Assembly: GCF_963678635.1 (NCBI RefSeq)
Contig: NC_087070.1
Location: forward strand, 43,198,988 to 43,262,987
Length of the DNA stretch: 64,000 nucleotides
From: Symsagittifera roscoffensis
Taxonomy: Eukaryota > Xenacoelomorpha > Acoela > Convolutidae
Direction of reading: 5' to 3'
Below the pieces are notes generated by a model. It had not been told where the DNA came from and did no database searches. It saw only the letters and a list, made by a program, of their open reading frames with translations. The position numbers were made by a program, and so were the translations under genes. Shown here piece after piece: positions 23,675-36,600 of the stretch. Positions within the stretch are counted from its first letter, which is position 1; each line of letters begins with the position of its first letter.

Positions 23675-24012
23675 GCGTCGACTCTGCTCGATTTATGTTT
23701 CGTCAGATCTCGAGGTATGGTTCGACTGTGCTCGAGGTATGTTTCGGCTGTGCTCGAGGCATGTTTCGACCGTGCTCGAGGCTTAATTGCACTATCATCG
23801 AGGTATATTTCGACCGCGCTTGATCAAAGTTTGATAAGTTTTGACCGTGCTCGAGGTATGCTTCGACGGTGCTCGAGGTATGTTTCGACCGTGCTCGAGG
23901 CATGTTTGTACTGTAATCGAGGTGTGTTTGGACCGCGCTTGATCAAAATTTGTTAATTTTTGACCGTGCTCGTGGTATGTTTCGACCATGCTCGAGGTAC
24001 ATTTCGAGATTC
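23675..24012. repeat. 22-bp minisatellite (unit near TATGTTTCGACCGTGCTCGAGG)
   Basis: About a dozen imperfect copies of a 22-bp unit containing CGACCGTGCTCGAGG follow one another. A longer variant carrying GACCGCGCTTGATCAA, a T-rich stretch and GACCGTGCTCG occurs twice, hinting at a higher-order period of about 120 bp. Related, more degenerate GACCGTCTCGG-like copies occur at about 23143-23370. The open frames across the block on both strands result from repetition and the absence of stops, not from coding. Confidence 0.8.
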
Positions 24013-24412
24013 TGTTTGACCCGAAATCCTGTCTTGGCTATTCTTTTTTGGTCTAGAACTGACATTGTTTTTTGTTTGACTTTACAAGTCGAAAATTAGA
24101 GTGGGCACCTCGACCCATGATTTCTTCTGTAAGATGATAAAAAATATTCTATAATCAAGTTTGACTTTGATATCCTGTTGTTAGTTTAGTGGTTCTACAC
24201 AGTTCTTGAATGAAAGCACCAATATGCGAGCCGCTCAGCTCTTTGCGGATAACTGTTTCCGTGCTCTGAATAAAACCTACACGCAATTATTTCGGTTATT
24301 TTTCTTGGCAGCCAACAGTTGCCTCAACTTCCAAGCAGAGTCACGGATACTATTGGTGATAACAATTTTTCTCTTAACTATTGTATCATCCTTAAGCTCA
24401 ATAATGGTTGAA

Positions 24413-24778
24413 ACACTAGTGGACAAAATTAAGTGCAAATTCAGGATTTTAATCTGTAAAATACCTTTTTTCAGCGTACATTTTGGACAACTCACTTGCT
24501 AAAATGAGGTTTCTTACTCCGCTTGTTCAAGAAAGATTTCAGTACGATGCAAAACTTAGAGCAGATGAGGAAAACTGGCATTTTCAGACCCGGATTACAT
24601 TGGTAAGTCATAAAAACTAAAAATTGATACTTTCGTAGATGGTAGCTCTGATCATTTTCTCTCGGTCAATGTAAAAATTTTACTGAACTTCGAAGGAAAT
24701 GTTCCCAAATTATACTTTGAAAACAGGCATTTTACAGAGTGAAACCTAGAATTTGCGCTTACTTTTGTCCACTAGTGT
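24413..24778. mobile_element. Tc1/mariner-like MITE (366 bp)
   Basis: The left end ACACTAGTGGACAAAA and the right end, read on the opposite strand as ACACTAGTGGACAAAAGTAA, form inverted termini of about 50 bp that share GCAAATTC and CTGTAAAAT. TA follows the right tip and AA precedes the left, consistent with a TA target site with one change. No transposase ORF fits inside; it sits in the first intron of the candidate gene. The frames at 24206-24502 lie partly in its left arm. Confidence 0.75.
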
Positions 24779-24836
24779 ATTTTTTGAGCGGAAAAATTGA
24801 GGGGAAAAAGTCAATAACTTATCAAAATAAATATAC

Positions 24837-25178
24837 CTTGGCGTTCGGCAGACTCATTTGACTGGCAAAATGGCGCAACACGCAATACTTTGAATTCCTC
24901 AGCGGCGTGAAATCTGTCTGAAGAGAATTCGTCTTGTTCTTTTCTTGCAGCTTCTTCAGTCTTTTATGATAACTGTTCACAAAATACGCACACTTGTACA
25001 ACTCCACAAAAAGGTCAAATATAAACTGACTTATTCTGTGAAGTTTTGTGTTGTATTTTTTGCATAACTCGGTGACACTGTGGCGCGCGTTTTTATCGCA
25101 AAGGTCACAAAATAAGGAAGAGTCGCAAAAATTTTCACATTTTATGCAATTTGCGACTAAAGATTTCAAAGTCGCCAT
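24837..25178 (-). CDS. Candidate first coding exon: Cys-rich zinc-binding N-terminus (114 codons)
   Basis: The ATG at 25178 has a favourable context (AAAATGG). The frame encodes 114 residues and leaves through the donor GCCAAG|GTATAT in phase 0. Residues ~11-50 hold CIKC, CDSSLFCDLC and later Cys and His residues, a spacing that could bind one or two zinc ions in the manner of a B-box or similar small treble-clef domain. This is followed by a helical, Lys/Tyr-rich stretch. No specific family is assigned. It is the most upstream piece of the minus-strand gene that ends at 17192. Confidence 0.6.
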
Positions 25179-28134
25179 TTTGGATTGTTGTTAAATTTTT
25201 TAAGAAAATCGAAATAGATAAAAAACAAGCTTATTCGCGGTCAAAATTAAGCCATTCAAGAAGTTTTCTTTGCGTTTGTACAATTTTGACGAAATTTTCT
25301 TTCGAACGCATAATGCTCACTCATAATGTACCAAGTGAAAGAATTCAGCTCTAAGCATTCAACTGCGAATACAATGTCAATATGCCAACTCGCTATGAAC
25401 CATTTTTATTTGATTTGGGTCTTGTAAGTTTGAGCAAAACGAAGTTGATTAGTTTTATTGCTCGTTTTCTGGTGGAATTCGAAATCAATAAACATTCAGA
25501 TCAAGCTTAATTGATCAAGCATCTGTATCTGTTTGCTGAACGTTACATGCTTAGGCCTAGTTAATTTGCCATAGGACTTTTCGTTATGTTTCCAAATCAT
25601 AGCCAAGAAAAACCTTCAGCTTGGCGCTGAATCATTTCTATAAAAAGAGAGGCCATCGAATATTTTGGTCATGATAATTAGAAGTTTGTAGTCTAATTTC
25701 GTATTATCATAACCAAGATATACCAGATGTAATAATCAAAGAAGTCATCAAAAATACTTTTATCAAAAAATGTATTTAGTTATTTAGTCCTGTTGGGGTA
25801 ACGAAATAGGCTAATTATGAGTCCGGATGTTATTTCTAAGCATTTTTTTAATCTCGAAAGCCCCCAAAAAAACGTCATAAAATCAGTTCGACGATCAGAA
25901 ACATTTTTCAGTTTTATTTCAATTCAGTTTTTGTGAAGAAAAAAGCTTTGAAACTCATCTTTTTAGACAAATTTAGGGTGAATAGTCATTCTTCAATTAG
26001 ACGATGAGTTTTTTAGTTTCTTACTCAACTATTTAGAAAAATGCTTCTACCAGCGTGAAGCTATAAAACGTCTATGAGGAGTTTCTCAGCTTTGAAAAAG
26101 GAGGAAAACATCAGAAAAAAAATTTAAAAAAAATTTGATTTTTTTGAAACACCCCTTAACGCTATACAAAGTAATTTCAATGCAATACTTATTCTGAGCT
26201 GGAATTAAACGCCGTTTACGAGTTAATTGCACAAAATATAATGAATCTTAGCTATCCTAAATTGATCATGTGAAGGCTTTTACAAAAAAAGGTCTCAATT
26301 ATCAAATTTTAGAAGGAATTTGTCTGAACGAACTAAAACCACATCAAGCACAACTATTCTATCCTTTCATCGAACATTGGCGCAACAAACCAACAACAAC
26401 ATGAAAACAATTGCGGTTCCGCCATCATTCTGAAAAAAAATCTAATATACTCAGAAAAATTAAAACTTGATAACTTATTTATCCGAAACTTGCCGGGTTG
26501 GCAAATTCAAATCCATATTTATTTATGAAAAACGATTGCAAGCAAAATATCTGTTGGAACAAGGGTGAGCACAGGGTTTCAATATCTTTCAGATAACCAG
26601 AATGTCATTACAAGGCCAAAGTGTGCATTCTGTGCGTTTTATGCTGGTTGCGCATCAAACAAATACCTAAGACACTGTACCGGTCAAAATTGCTCTTGCA
26701 ATAGGCGACTTTGCGGAATCCGCAAAAATCTTTGCGAAACCTGAAAAATTTGTATATTCAGAAACAAATAATAAGACATGCATATAGTTGAAATAAGCTG
26801 TTGAGTTATCTGTAAGTAGAATCCGCAAAATTTAAGTGAAAACCGCATTTTTTTTTGCGAAGTCCATTTACATATCGTTCAATTACTAGGAGTTCACCAG
26901 CAAATTCATCTCAATTACTAGGTCGATCAGCTACCTGTTGAAATACTAAACGTTCGATCTCAATTGCTACCCCTAACTTCCTTCTCAATTTCTGTCAAAC
27001 ACCCATCTTCGATCTCAATTCCTGACAAAAACACAAAACTTCGATCTCAATTCCTTCGATCTCAAAAACTGCTTTTTTCCTCCATAAGATAACGAATCTG
27101 TTTGCTGCCGGAGAGCCTAAACGCTAGTCTGATCTAAATGAGAGACCATAGGCTCCATGACACCATCCAGACAACAGCTCTTTCCTAATCGACTTGAAAA
27201 CCGGACTTACCATTAATCAGATTTACCACCTACTTACCACTAGACATACCATTTTCAATGTGTTACCACTAGTCAAAAACATGTTTGAACACACAGCAAT
27301 CAAGAAAAATACCTATTTTCCCAAACAAAATTGCAAAATTCTCATATACGAAAAAACCAAATAGCCATTGAAATAGCCCATTGGCGAGCTGACGTATCCT
27401 TTGGGCTTCACTCAAGAGTCCCTTCACCACAAACCTCTATAAAATTTAGGAAAGAGCCGAAGTTATCCCTTTTTTTTAACGCAAGAAACTACCAACAGCA
27501 ACCTTTGAAAACCAAAATGTAAGCGTTGTAACAATGCTATGCTGAAAAAATGCGATGTGAATAAATACCCCAAGAATAATGTTCTGACAAAAAATATCAA
27601 TTTTTGATCATAGATCCCAATAGTTTCCCGTTAAAAACATTGTGGTAAATTTTGAGCAAGAGGTAGTTAAGACGGGTTCAAAATTTTTAGATGATCGATT
27701 TATGAGGTAATACACTAGTCTCAAAGAAGAAATTATCACATTTTAATATTTTTCATAGATTTTTATGAACTCATCTCTTTCACTTTGACCTAATTTCGCA
27801 CTCGTCTAACTGCGCCGCATCCATTAGCTAATTCATTGATTATGATAGCTAGTGTTGATATGCCAGCTCGAAGGGTCACTGAATCAATCTTACTGACTAA
27901 ATCATTCGTTGAATAGTGCTTCTATTATAGTGTTTAAAACGGAGGAAGTACGAGTGTTTTAGGCTTTGGACTGCTAATAAATTACGGTTTCCGTGCGTGG
28001 TTTCAATTTCCATCTCTATTGAATGGCTTACAGTAACTACTCTTTAGCTTATGAATTAAACAATTTTAATTTTTCACAATTAAATAAAATAAAATGACAT
28101 TTGTTGTTATCAATTGTACATTTTAAAAAAAGGT
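25179..28134. other. Intergenic region, repeats only
   Basis: No supported gene. Near 26600-26660 the text (AAGGCCAAAGTGTGCATTC) resembles 21475-21510. Near 26700-26880 there are GCGGAATCCGCAAAA-type phrases related to the tandem array that starts at 28.1 kb. At about 26970-27070 the phrase CGATCTCAATT recurs several times. Confidence 0.5.
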
Positions 28135-31100
28135 ACAAGTCCTTCCTTTGAATTTTGGAATGCCATAAATAAAAATTCCAGTGCTAGCTTTTAATTGTTC
28201 ATATGCAAGCTCAGTAGAAGCGAAATTGGAATCTAATTGCCGTTTGCTGACTCCGCTATTTTGAGGGTTCCGTTCACTTACACTTGCGGATTCTACTTGA
28301 AATTTGCGGAGTCAACTTACAGTTGCGGAGTTCGGAACAAAAGGCAGTGTTCGCTTTTTGCGAAATCCGCGACTCAACAAAAGTTCCGACAAATTTTACA
28401 TCACAGGTATTTGCACAAAAAGCAAGCCCCTTGAGATTAAGACATTCATTGCTGTAAAGTCGTTCAGTGTTTATGACTTAACCATTCAAAAAGAACTCGC
28501 ATCATTTTTCTAAACAAAAAATTTTATTCGTTTTACATAAATTGAAGTTTAATCTGAAAATTTTGTGACTTAATATAATTCGCGAGAAACGAAAACTTTA
28601 TACATAAACTAGTTTTCAATTTATTACATGTTTTATGTACGCTGGACCTCTCTATGATAATTGATTTTTCACGGGATCGTTTTATCATAGTAGTCTTCAG
28701 GGTTTGCCCTCTTATATTGATTTTTCTCTCGACTCATCTCAAGAACTCTCTCATGATTTGAATTCACTCTATCATCTCATCCCAAATACTGCTTTCATAA
28801 TTTGAATTCAATCTCCGCACACTAGATTTTTATTTCGGACTACTGAAATGCCAAACACTGATCTTATTCAGCAAAATGCAATGTTTTGTCTTTCCAAACT
28901 TTTTAGCTTCACATAATGATGTAATTCGACCTTCTTTTTCCTAAAATATGATCCCCAAAAACTGCTTGCTTGCAATAGGTATCCCGAATACTAAAAGGTG
29001 ACCTACACCGGTTAAGTTAAACCATGTTTTAAGATTGCCAATGGTTCAAAACCTTGCTTTTAAATTTTACATTGCAAAAGATAAAATTCCAGTGCTAGCT
29101 TTTAATTGTTTATGTGCGAGTCTTAGCTAGCCTAGAGAATCAGAATCCAATTACAGTTTGATGAATCCGTTTTTTTTAAGGACCCACTTACAAAATTTGC
29201 AGACTCCATTTACATTTGCTGATTCTACATAAGTTTTGCTGAATCCGCTTACAGTTGCGGAAACCAAAAAAACTAGTTTCGCTTAGAAAAAAGTGCCGAC
29301 AAAATTTACTTTACAGGTAATTGTACAATAACAAGGAGAATCAGAAAATTTTTTCTCCAAAACTGTTGACTGTTTACGACTTAGCACTTCAGAAAGATCT
29401 CGCATTATATTCGTAGGCAAAAATTTTTTTGTTCGTTTTACCTACAGACCTCACCGTTCACCATCTTTTAAGGTGTATCACGAAAAAAAGGCAAAAGTGA
29501 AATTTGGTGACAAAAAAACTAAACTATTTAGACTTGCTAATAATTAAAATTGCTGCAGCGAGCATATTTTCTGATATAAGCAAAATAATTATTAGAAATT
29601 TTAATCTGAAAAGTTTCTAACTTAACATAATTGGCGAGAAACAAAAACTTTATATTTAAATTAGTTTTCATCTTTTTACATGCTTTATTTACGCGGGACT
29701 TGTCTATGGTAATTGATTTTTCACAGGACAATTCTATCATAGTAGTATCCAGGTTGTGCCCTCATATATTGATTTTTCTCTCGACTCGTCTCAAGAACTC
29801 CCTCATGATTTGAAGTCACTCTATCATCTCATCCCAATTACTGCTTTCATAATTTGAAATCAATCTCCACCCACTAGATCTTTGTTTCGGACTACTGAAA
29901 TTTCAAACACTGACCTTATTCTGCAAAATGCGATGCTTTGTCTTTCCAAACCTTTTAGCTTCAAATAATGATATTATTCGGTCTTCTTTTTCCAAAAATA
30001 TGAACCCAAAAACTGCTTGCTTGCGATAGGTATCCCGAATACTAAAAGGTGACCTACACCGGTTCCGTTAAACCATGTTTCAAGATTGACAATGCTTAAA
30101 ACTTTGCTTTTAGTTTTCGTATTGCAAAAGATAAAAATTCTATTGCTAGCTTTTAATTGTTTGTATGCGAATCTTAGCTAGCTTAAAAAATCGGAATCCA
30201 CTTACAGTTTGCTGAATCCGCTTTTTTTGCAGACTCCACTTACAAAATTTACAGACTCTACTTATATTTATTGATTCTACGTAAGTTTTGCTGAATCCAC
30301 TTACAGTTGCGGAAACCAGAACAACTAACAATTAGCTATATTTGCTTGTTGCGGAATCCGCGTTACAACAAAAGCGCCGACAGAATTTATTTTATGAATA
30401 ATTGTACAATAACAAGGTCCCTTGAGAATCAGGAAATTATTTCTCCAAAACTGTTGAATGTTTACGACTTAGCCATTCAGAAAGATCTCTCTTTATTTTC
30501 CTAGGCAAAAAGTTTTGTTCGTTTTACCTACAAAGCTCACTGTTCACCATCTTTTCAGGTGTAAAACGAAAAAAAGGCAAAAGTGAAGTTTTGCGACAAA
30601 AATATAACAGTTTATACTGGCTAATAATTAAAATAGCTGCAGCGAGCATATTTTGTGATATAAGGAAAATAATGATTAGAATGTTTAATCTTTCTGACTC
30701 ATTATATTTTGCTAGGTTTTGACATGAATTATTTATAGAAAAATTAGTTTTCAAATTATTAAATTCTCTACGCAAGCAAGACCTCTCTATCATAATTGAT
30801 TTTTCATGTCTATCATAATTGATTTTTCAAGGGACCCCTATATCATAATAGTACCTAGGATGTGCCCTCATATATCGATTTCACTCTCGTCTCTCCTCAG
30901 GTACTGCCCTCTTGATTTGAACTCACTCTATCATCTCATCACAAATAATGCCTTCTTGATTTGAATTCACCCTCCACCTACTAGAAAGATTTTGGGACTA
31001 ATAGAATATCAAATACTTTCCCAATTTTTTGGTCTCCTGTATCCAAAACTATGAATAAGTTCAGTAAAAAACTGGAATCTACTTACAATTTTCTATTTCT

Positions 31101-31988
31101 GCTTTTATTTACCGATTCCACTTACAAATTTTGCACATTAAACTTATATTTGCGGACTCTTTTTGAATTTTGTGGAGTCCATTTACACATGTGGAATCCA
31201 GAACCACTAGCTATATTCGCTTGTTGCAGAATCCGCGATACATAAAAAAGGCCGAAATTTACATTTCAAGTGTTTCTACAAAAACCAGTTCTTTTGAGAA
31301 TAATACATTCAATGCTCTAAAACCGTTCCATGTTTAAGATAGCCTTTCAGAAAGATCTCGCATCATATTCCCGAACAAAAATGTTTTTTCATTTCAACTA
31401 AAGTCTCTCACCATTCTTAGGTGGATAATAAAAAAAAACGCCACAAGTGAAATTTGATGACAATTTAAACCATCTAGAGTTGCTAAAATCAAGATAAATT
31501 GAGGCGAGCAAATTTCATGATATAAGCAAAATTATTTTTACAATGTTTATTCTTGAAAGTTTCTGACTCGACATATTTCCCGAGATTTTTGATATGATTA
31601 ATTTATACATAAATTGGTTTTCAATTTAGTACACAATTAATGCACGCGGGATGATGTGTTTATGATAATTGATTTTTAAAGGGACAATTCTATCATGATG
31701 GTGCCCAATTGTGCCCTCATATATTGATTTTTCTCTCGTCTCATCTCAAAAATTCCCTCATGATTTGAATTCACTCTATCATCTCATCCCAATTACCGCT
31801 TTTATAATTTGAATTCAATCTCCATCCACTAGATCTTTGTTTCGGACTACTGAAATTTCAAACACTGACCTTATTCTGCAAAATGCGATGCTTTGTATTT
31901 CCAAACCTTTTAGTTTCAAATAGAAACATTATTCGGTCTTCTTTTTCCGAAAAAATGATCCCAAAAACTGCTTGCTTGCAATAGGTAT
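28135..31988. repeat. Degenerate tandem array of ~0.9-1.05-kb units, left part
   Basis: Units begin near 28135, 29055, 30110 and 31045, as marked by the recurring order GCTAGCTTTTAATTGTT, blocks of GAATCC(A/G)CTTACA, TTGCGGAATCCGCGACA-like text, CATTCAGAAAGATCTCGC, and CTCTATCATCTCATCCCAA with its flanking sequence. Within each unit a ~30-bp motif, GGA(A/C)TCCACTTACA, is itself repeated. The fourth unit is cut at 31988 by the LTR retrotransposon and resumes at 55938. No ORF is conserved across units. Confidence 0.8.
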
Positions 31989-32871
31989 TGTAACATTCGC
32001 CCAAATACTACACAGCGACGGAGCGTAGAAAAAGTACCTATTAACGACTGGCAGGCGTCAGTTACCTTAATCCTACTCGTTTTTCACCGTCTCGACCTTG
32101 CCAGTTGATTTTCTGGTCTGTTTAGGGCTAAGTAAAAAGTTACTATTTTTAGGCCATCAGTCAAACGACTTTTGATCAGCTTTCGTTTACATGCGAACAC
32201 AACCACATAGCTGAGTCTCGGATCCTCAGACTACGTGATTGTCATTAAAAACACGGCTCGAACAACCTATTTTAATATGTTTTTGTGTGACAGTTCTATA
32301 TTAAATCCATTGGAGATGGATTGACCCTTTCCTCTTTCTAGCTACTCATGTTCTGAAATATCAAACAATAACGGTGTTAATTAAGAGATCTTTCACATTC
32401 CAGCAGCTATAAAGTTAGTTTATACAGTCCCTTCACATAGAACAGTCTCTGGGGGACCAAAACTCCGCTCCCGTAATATTCCTGAGATAACGCTCTTATC
32501 TCCTCTACTTTGTGTCCCGGGAGGGTTCCGTGGTGTATTTCTTCCCCCACTGAAGCCTCCTTCTCCACCAATATCTGTTGACAAGTGTCTTATCGTGCGT
32601 TGTTGCCACGATAAGAGGCTTCGTATTTTCCGTCTCTGGTACGACTGTTTTTCACAATATCTGTCGTTGTTCTGAATTTCGTCACTTTTTCAGTCAAAAT
32701 GGACGTTTTTCGTATTTCTGAGAAATATCAATTTGAAAATCGAATTTTTAAAAATAAATATTCCAGAATATTCTGACCCTCCTTCGCAATACTTTTTCGT
32801 CAATAAGGCCTTTAGTCGTTCTTTTTTACGTCGCCGGAAGGTTGTGCTGTGCCATCTGGCAGAATGGCACA
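31989..32871 (-). repeat. 3' LTR (883 bp)
   Basis: Starts TGTAACATTCGCCC and ends GGCACA on the plus strand; the other copy is at 55101. By eye I find five substitutions plus a 46-bp segment near 32495-32540 that is present here and absent from the 5' LTR. That segment lies between short CTCTT/TTCTT repeats and contains GGGAGGGTTCCG, the motif that recurs in the leader. Frames on both strands at 32690-32932 are chance. Confidence 0.95.
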
Positions 32872-32873
32872 TA

Positions 32874-32879
32874 CTCCCC
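32874..32879 (-). promoter_or_regulatory. Candidate polypurine tract (weak)
   Basis: On the minus strand CCGGGGAGTA directly precedes the 3' LTR start TGTGCC. The purine run GGGGAG(TA) is short. Its place supports use as plus-strand primer; its length argues that the element may tolerate a minimal tract. Confidence 0.4.
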
Positions 32880-33617
32880 GGACAGTCCCCATCAATGTCC
32901 CTATTGATCGCATAACACCGGGTTATCGTCAAGTAGTTATCCAGTTTTCTGTAATCAATCTTACAAATCGCATTAGAAAATGAAATTTATCTACCCTACC
33001 TCAACTCACTACGTGTTCACAAATGGCATCGTACTACATCTCACTGCCTTTCAACATTTTCACAAAATTTGCACCATGAGGAGTGTCTTAGATAAAATTT
33101 CTTTTCTGACTACTTACGTCGTCTTGCCATAAAACTTCTTTTCGCTCTTTGTGATTAAAAAGTGGGACGTGGCACGGCCACGCACCCGTTAAAATTAACT
33201 TAACACTACTCACCAAGTATAATCAGTCATTTATGCAGTCCTTTCAATATTAAAACTAAGAAACTCTGTGGCTAGGAAAGTTATTGAGTTACCCACCCTT
33301 CCCGAGCGAGTTTACTCAAACTTACCATGTCGCCACACAGTGAATTTGTGTCTTACACAGGTTAAAACTTCAGTCGTGAATAAATAGGTAAATATACTCA
33401 CCTAGATTCCTCATATACATACATAAATAGCCATAAGTAAAATCAAGAATTTCAACAATTTTAACAGTTGCAACATTTCCAAAGTTTGGTTTGACCAAAC
33501 TAGATCAAAACAAAAAGTTTCACAAGTTCAATAATCAAAACTTGGTTGATTGGTTCTAGTTTTAACACACAAAGACAATCAAGTTTTTTCTCCTTCTCTT
33601 CTCTTCTTTGGTCATCT
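32880..33617 (-). other. 3' untranslated region of the retrotransposon
   Basis: About 740 bases between the stop of the giant ORF and the polypurine tract. AT-rich compared with the coding part, with no open frame that looks like protein. Confidence 0.6.
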
Positions 33618-36600
33618 TCATTCCATCACTTCTCCATCTTGATCTTCGCTGTCTTCCAACACTTTCTCCAGCATGTCCATGGAGTTGCGGGCCGTGCCCC
33701 AACTCTCCTGCTCCAACAGCCTCGGTTTGCAACAAGGTAGCAAGTCCACATTCACCTTCTGCTCCCGGTTCCTGCAAAAGCTGTTGTGAAGACATAGGCT
33801 CACGTTTCGTTCTAGGTCAGCTCTTAAGACCTCTTTCTTCTCATCTTCAGTAACACAAGGCGCTCCAGCTACCCGCTTCACCGCTGTGGTGACCGCGTTT
33901 CTGTGCGTCAATAATGCTCTCTTATAGGCTCCTGGTCCTATATCTAGCTGGAAAGATTGATAGGCTTCCGTGTTCCTCGACATATGACGCTTCGCGCGTT
34001 CATACATCCATGATGTCATCACTGCACGGAACCAAGGCATCAATCTTTGCCTTGACCATATTCTTTCAATGGCTTTAGGTATCCTCAGAACCTTGCAGGT
34101 GGTCCTGAAAAGATCCAATTCACGACTCATCTTCACGTTGCTCAGCTGCTCAGGAGTCGGCACGGCCGTCTCCTGCTCACTTGTGTCCGCGTTAGCCTCC
34201 AGCCATCTCACTGCCAGCATGGCACTAACCACCACGATTGACACCTGTTGATTCTGATCGGGCAACCCCGTAGAGTACAACTCCTCCACGTCCCATACTA
34301 GTATTAGATTCCCGCGTTTGGGGTACCACAACGTCTGCGCCAAGCAGTGGCAAGGATACTCCCCATGGGTTCTCACTATGTTCCTTTGGGTCCGATACCC
34401 TGAGGCTCCCAGCAACGGTTCCACCTCCATCAGAATTCTGTGTAAGTCGTCTTTTTCTTCTATTGTGGGGAATTCAGTGGGTAAGGCTCCACTCGCTTTC
34501 TGTTTCTGGAACTCACTCACATTGCCTTCGCTCAATCTCAGAAACTCTTCACCCACCACATCTTGCAACTCGCCTTCAGATCTCTTCGGGACTGCCCGAA
34601 AGATCTTTGCCAACAAATCATGTGACCTCTCCGACATCCTGGCCAACCTCACGCACTTTGGCACAGAGAAAAGTTGATCAATCAATACCTGCTGTGTCCT
34701 CGCATCCATCACCACCATGTGTGTAGGATATCTACTACTGCAATATGGTGCGGAGCTTGAACCCACCAGATACTTTGAACCAGTCGGTTTATGATAGGCC
34801 TCACTATCTTTCAGATTCATCTCGTTCTCCAGAGCTTCTCTCCAGCCTCCGATTTTCTGCTCTGTCTGCAATGCTCCAGGGAATACTTCCACGCTGAGGG
34901 ACGTCACTAGCTCATGGGCACGCTCCAGGCGCTCAAGCGATTCAATCGAACTCGTCATGCTGCAAAATCCCAAGGCTGTGATCAAATTTACGTCCGTCAC
35001 CCCATGACAGTCCGCGACCAACTCCATACCACTTTTATCCGACATGCTCAGTCTTCCGTACAATCGTGCCAGTTGCCAATGCTGCTCGCTCAGCGTAACC
35101 AGGCAGTGTCCCAGGTTACAAACATGTCCTTCCATCCCACTGTGTTGAGCCAAGCATGTGCCTTGCTTCAACCAATTACTCGATGGACCTTCCTCGGACA
35201 GCTCCGTGGATGGGTTGCTCTTCCGCTTCGTCAATCTCATGGCCAGCAGATGATGTATCATGGCCAGATCATGTAAACTCGCGTCATCATCTAGGTCTAA
35301 CGCGATATCCGCCGTCATGTCCCAGATTAAACCGGCATTAGGATGAGGGCACCAAGAAGGCTTCATGAGTTCCCACATCGTCACTAGACTGGTTTTCAAG
35401 GGACCGTCCCAAGAACCACAATCAAAACTCACTTGCCCCTTTAGCTCGGGAACCGAGGGTTCGACCACTCGTTCTTCCAAAATAATTCCCAGCTTGGGTT
35501 GTTCCACCATCAGCATCCCAGTTTCTTTAATACGTTCAACCCAGAAATCGAGTACTATGACTTGCTCATAGTCGAAGTACGCTTCCCTGGCTTCTTCATT
35601 CACAAAGGGATTATACGCCATCCCCGGTATGCCAGACACATATTGGAACGACTTCAGTTTCCCTAGTGTTGCAAACTCTTTTTGTCCTTTGACTGCTTCA
35701 ATCAACTCCCGGCTCACTTTCAATTCTTTGTTGGAATATCTTCTCACCTCTTCCAACTTGCGATAGCTTTCCATGTCATTCGACTCCTTGTTTGGCACAG
35801 TCAATGGCATGTCCTGGTATAGTTCCAGGAGTGCCCTAAGGAAGTTCCTTTCACAATCAACTCCCTTTTGCCGAATGATCTTTATGCATTCTCCCAAAAC
35901 AGGAGTGGGGATACGATCCACCACGAACCTGACAAAGCAAAGGGCATCCTTACGCTTAGCCCATGCTATCGCAGAATCGTCTTTCGAAATCAACGCTCGC
36001 AGAGCTTCCATCAACTCCAGTTCCTGTTCCCGTGATTTCGAATCATTACTGGCTTCATACTCCGCTCTCTTGATGCCCATCAAGCACCAAGCCAACCGTA
36101 CTTGCAGATCAGTTCTCACGCAAGGATGAGCCAGGTATGCCGCCACTGTAGCAGGTGCATGCATCGACTCGTCGAAGTATCTCTGGAGGGCCGCCCTCCA
36201 GGAGATTTCTAGTAGCTTTTCCAATCCAACTTCGTTCGCTTCAGAGGACATTACCGTGCCGTATTCTTTTCGATTTAAGTTTGAATTCTCCGTGAGCTCT
36301 TTCAGATGTTCCTGCATGGCTCGCTTCTCGCTCCAAGCCATCAGGTGCCCTCTCGCTGAGTTTCTCGCTTTCAACATCTCCACATAACCTCCTGCTGGAT
36401 CTCCCATGTGGACTGATTCCGGCACAGTGACTCGACTGTACTCGACCACGCCGAGTTGTCCTTCCAGCTTCAGCTTGGCTATGTTGGTCCGCGAGGGCCT
36501 GTAATCTTCAATTCCTCCAGATCCACATTGACTGATGATCTCCATCTCTAATTTAGTGTCTGCCAGGGTTCGTGCTGTTTTCTTTGATCTTACGGCAGTC

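Noticed and set aside
23595..23989. Repetitive ORFs on both strands
   Set aside because: Products of the 22-bp minisatellite, not genes.
24206..24502. 98- and 72-codon overlapping frames
   Set aside because: They run into the arm of a MITE and overlap each other on opposite strands.
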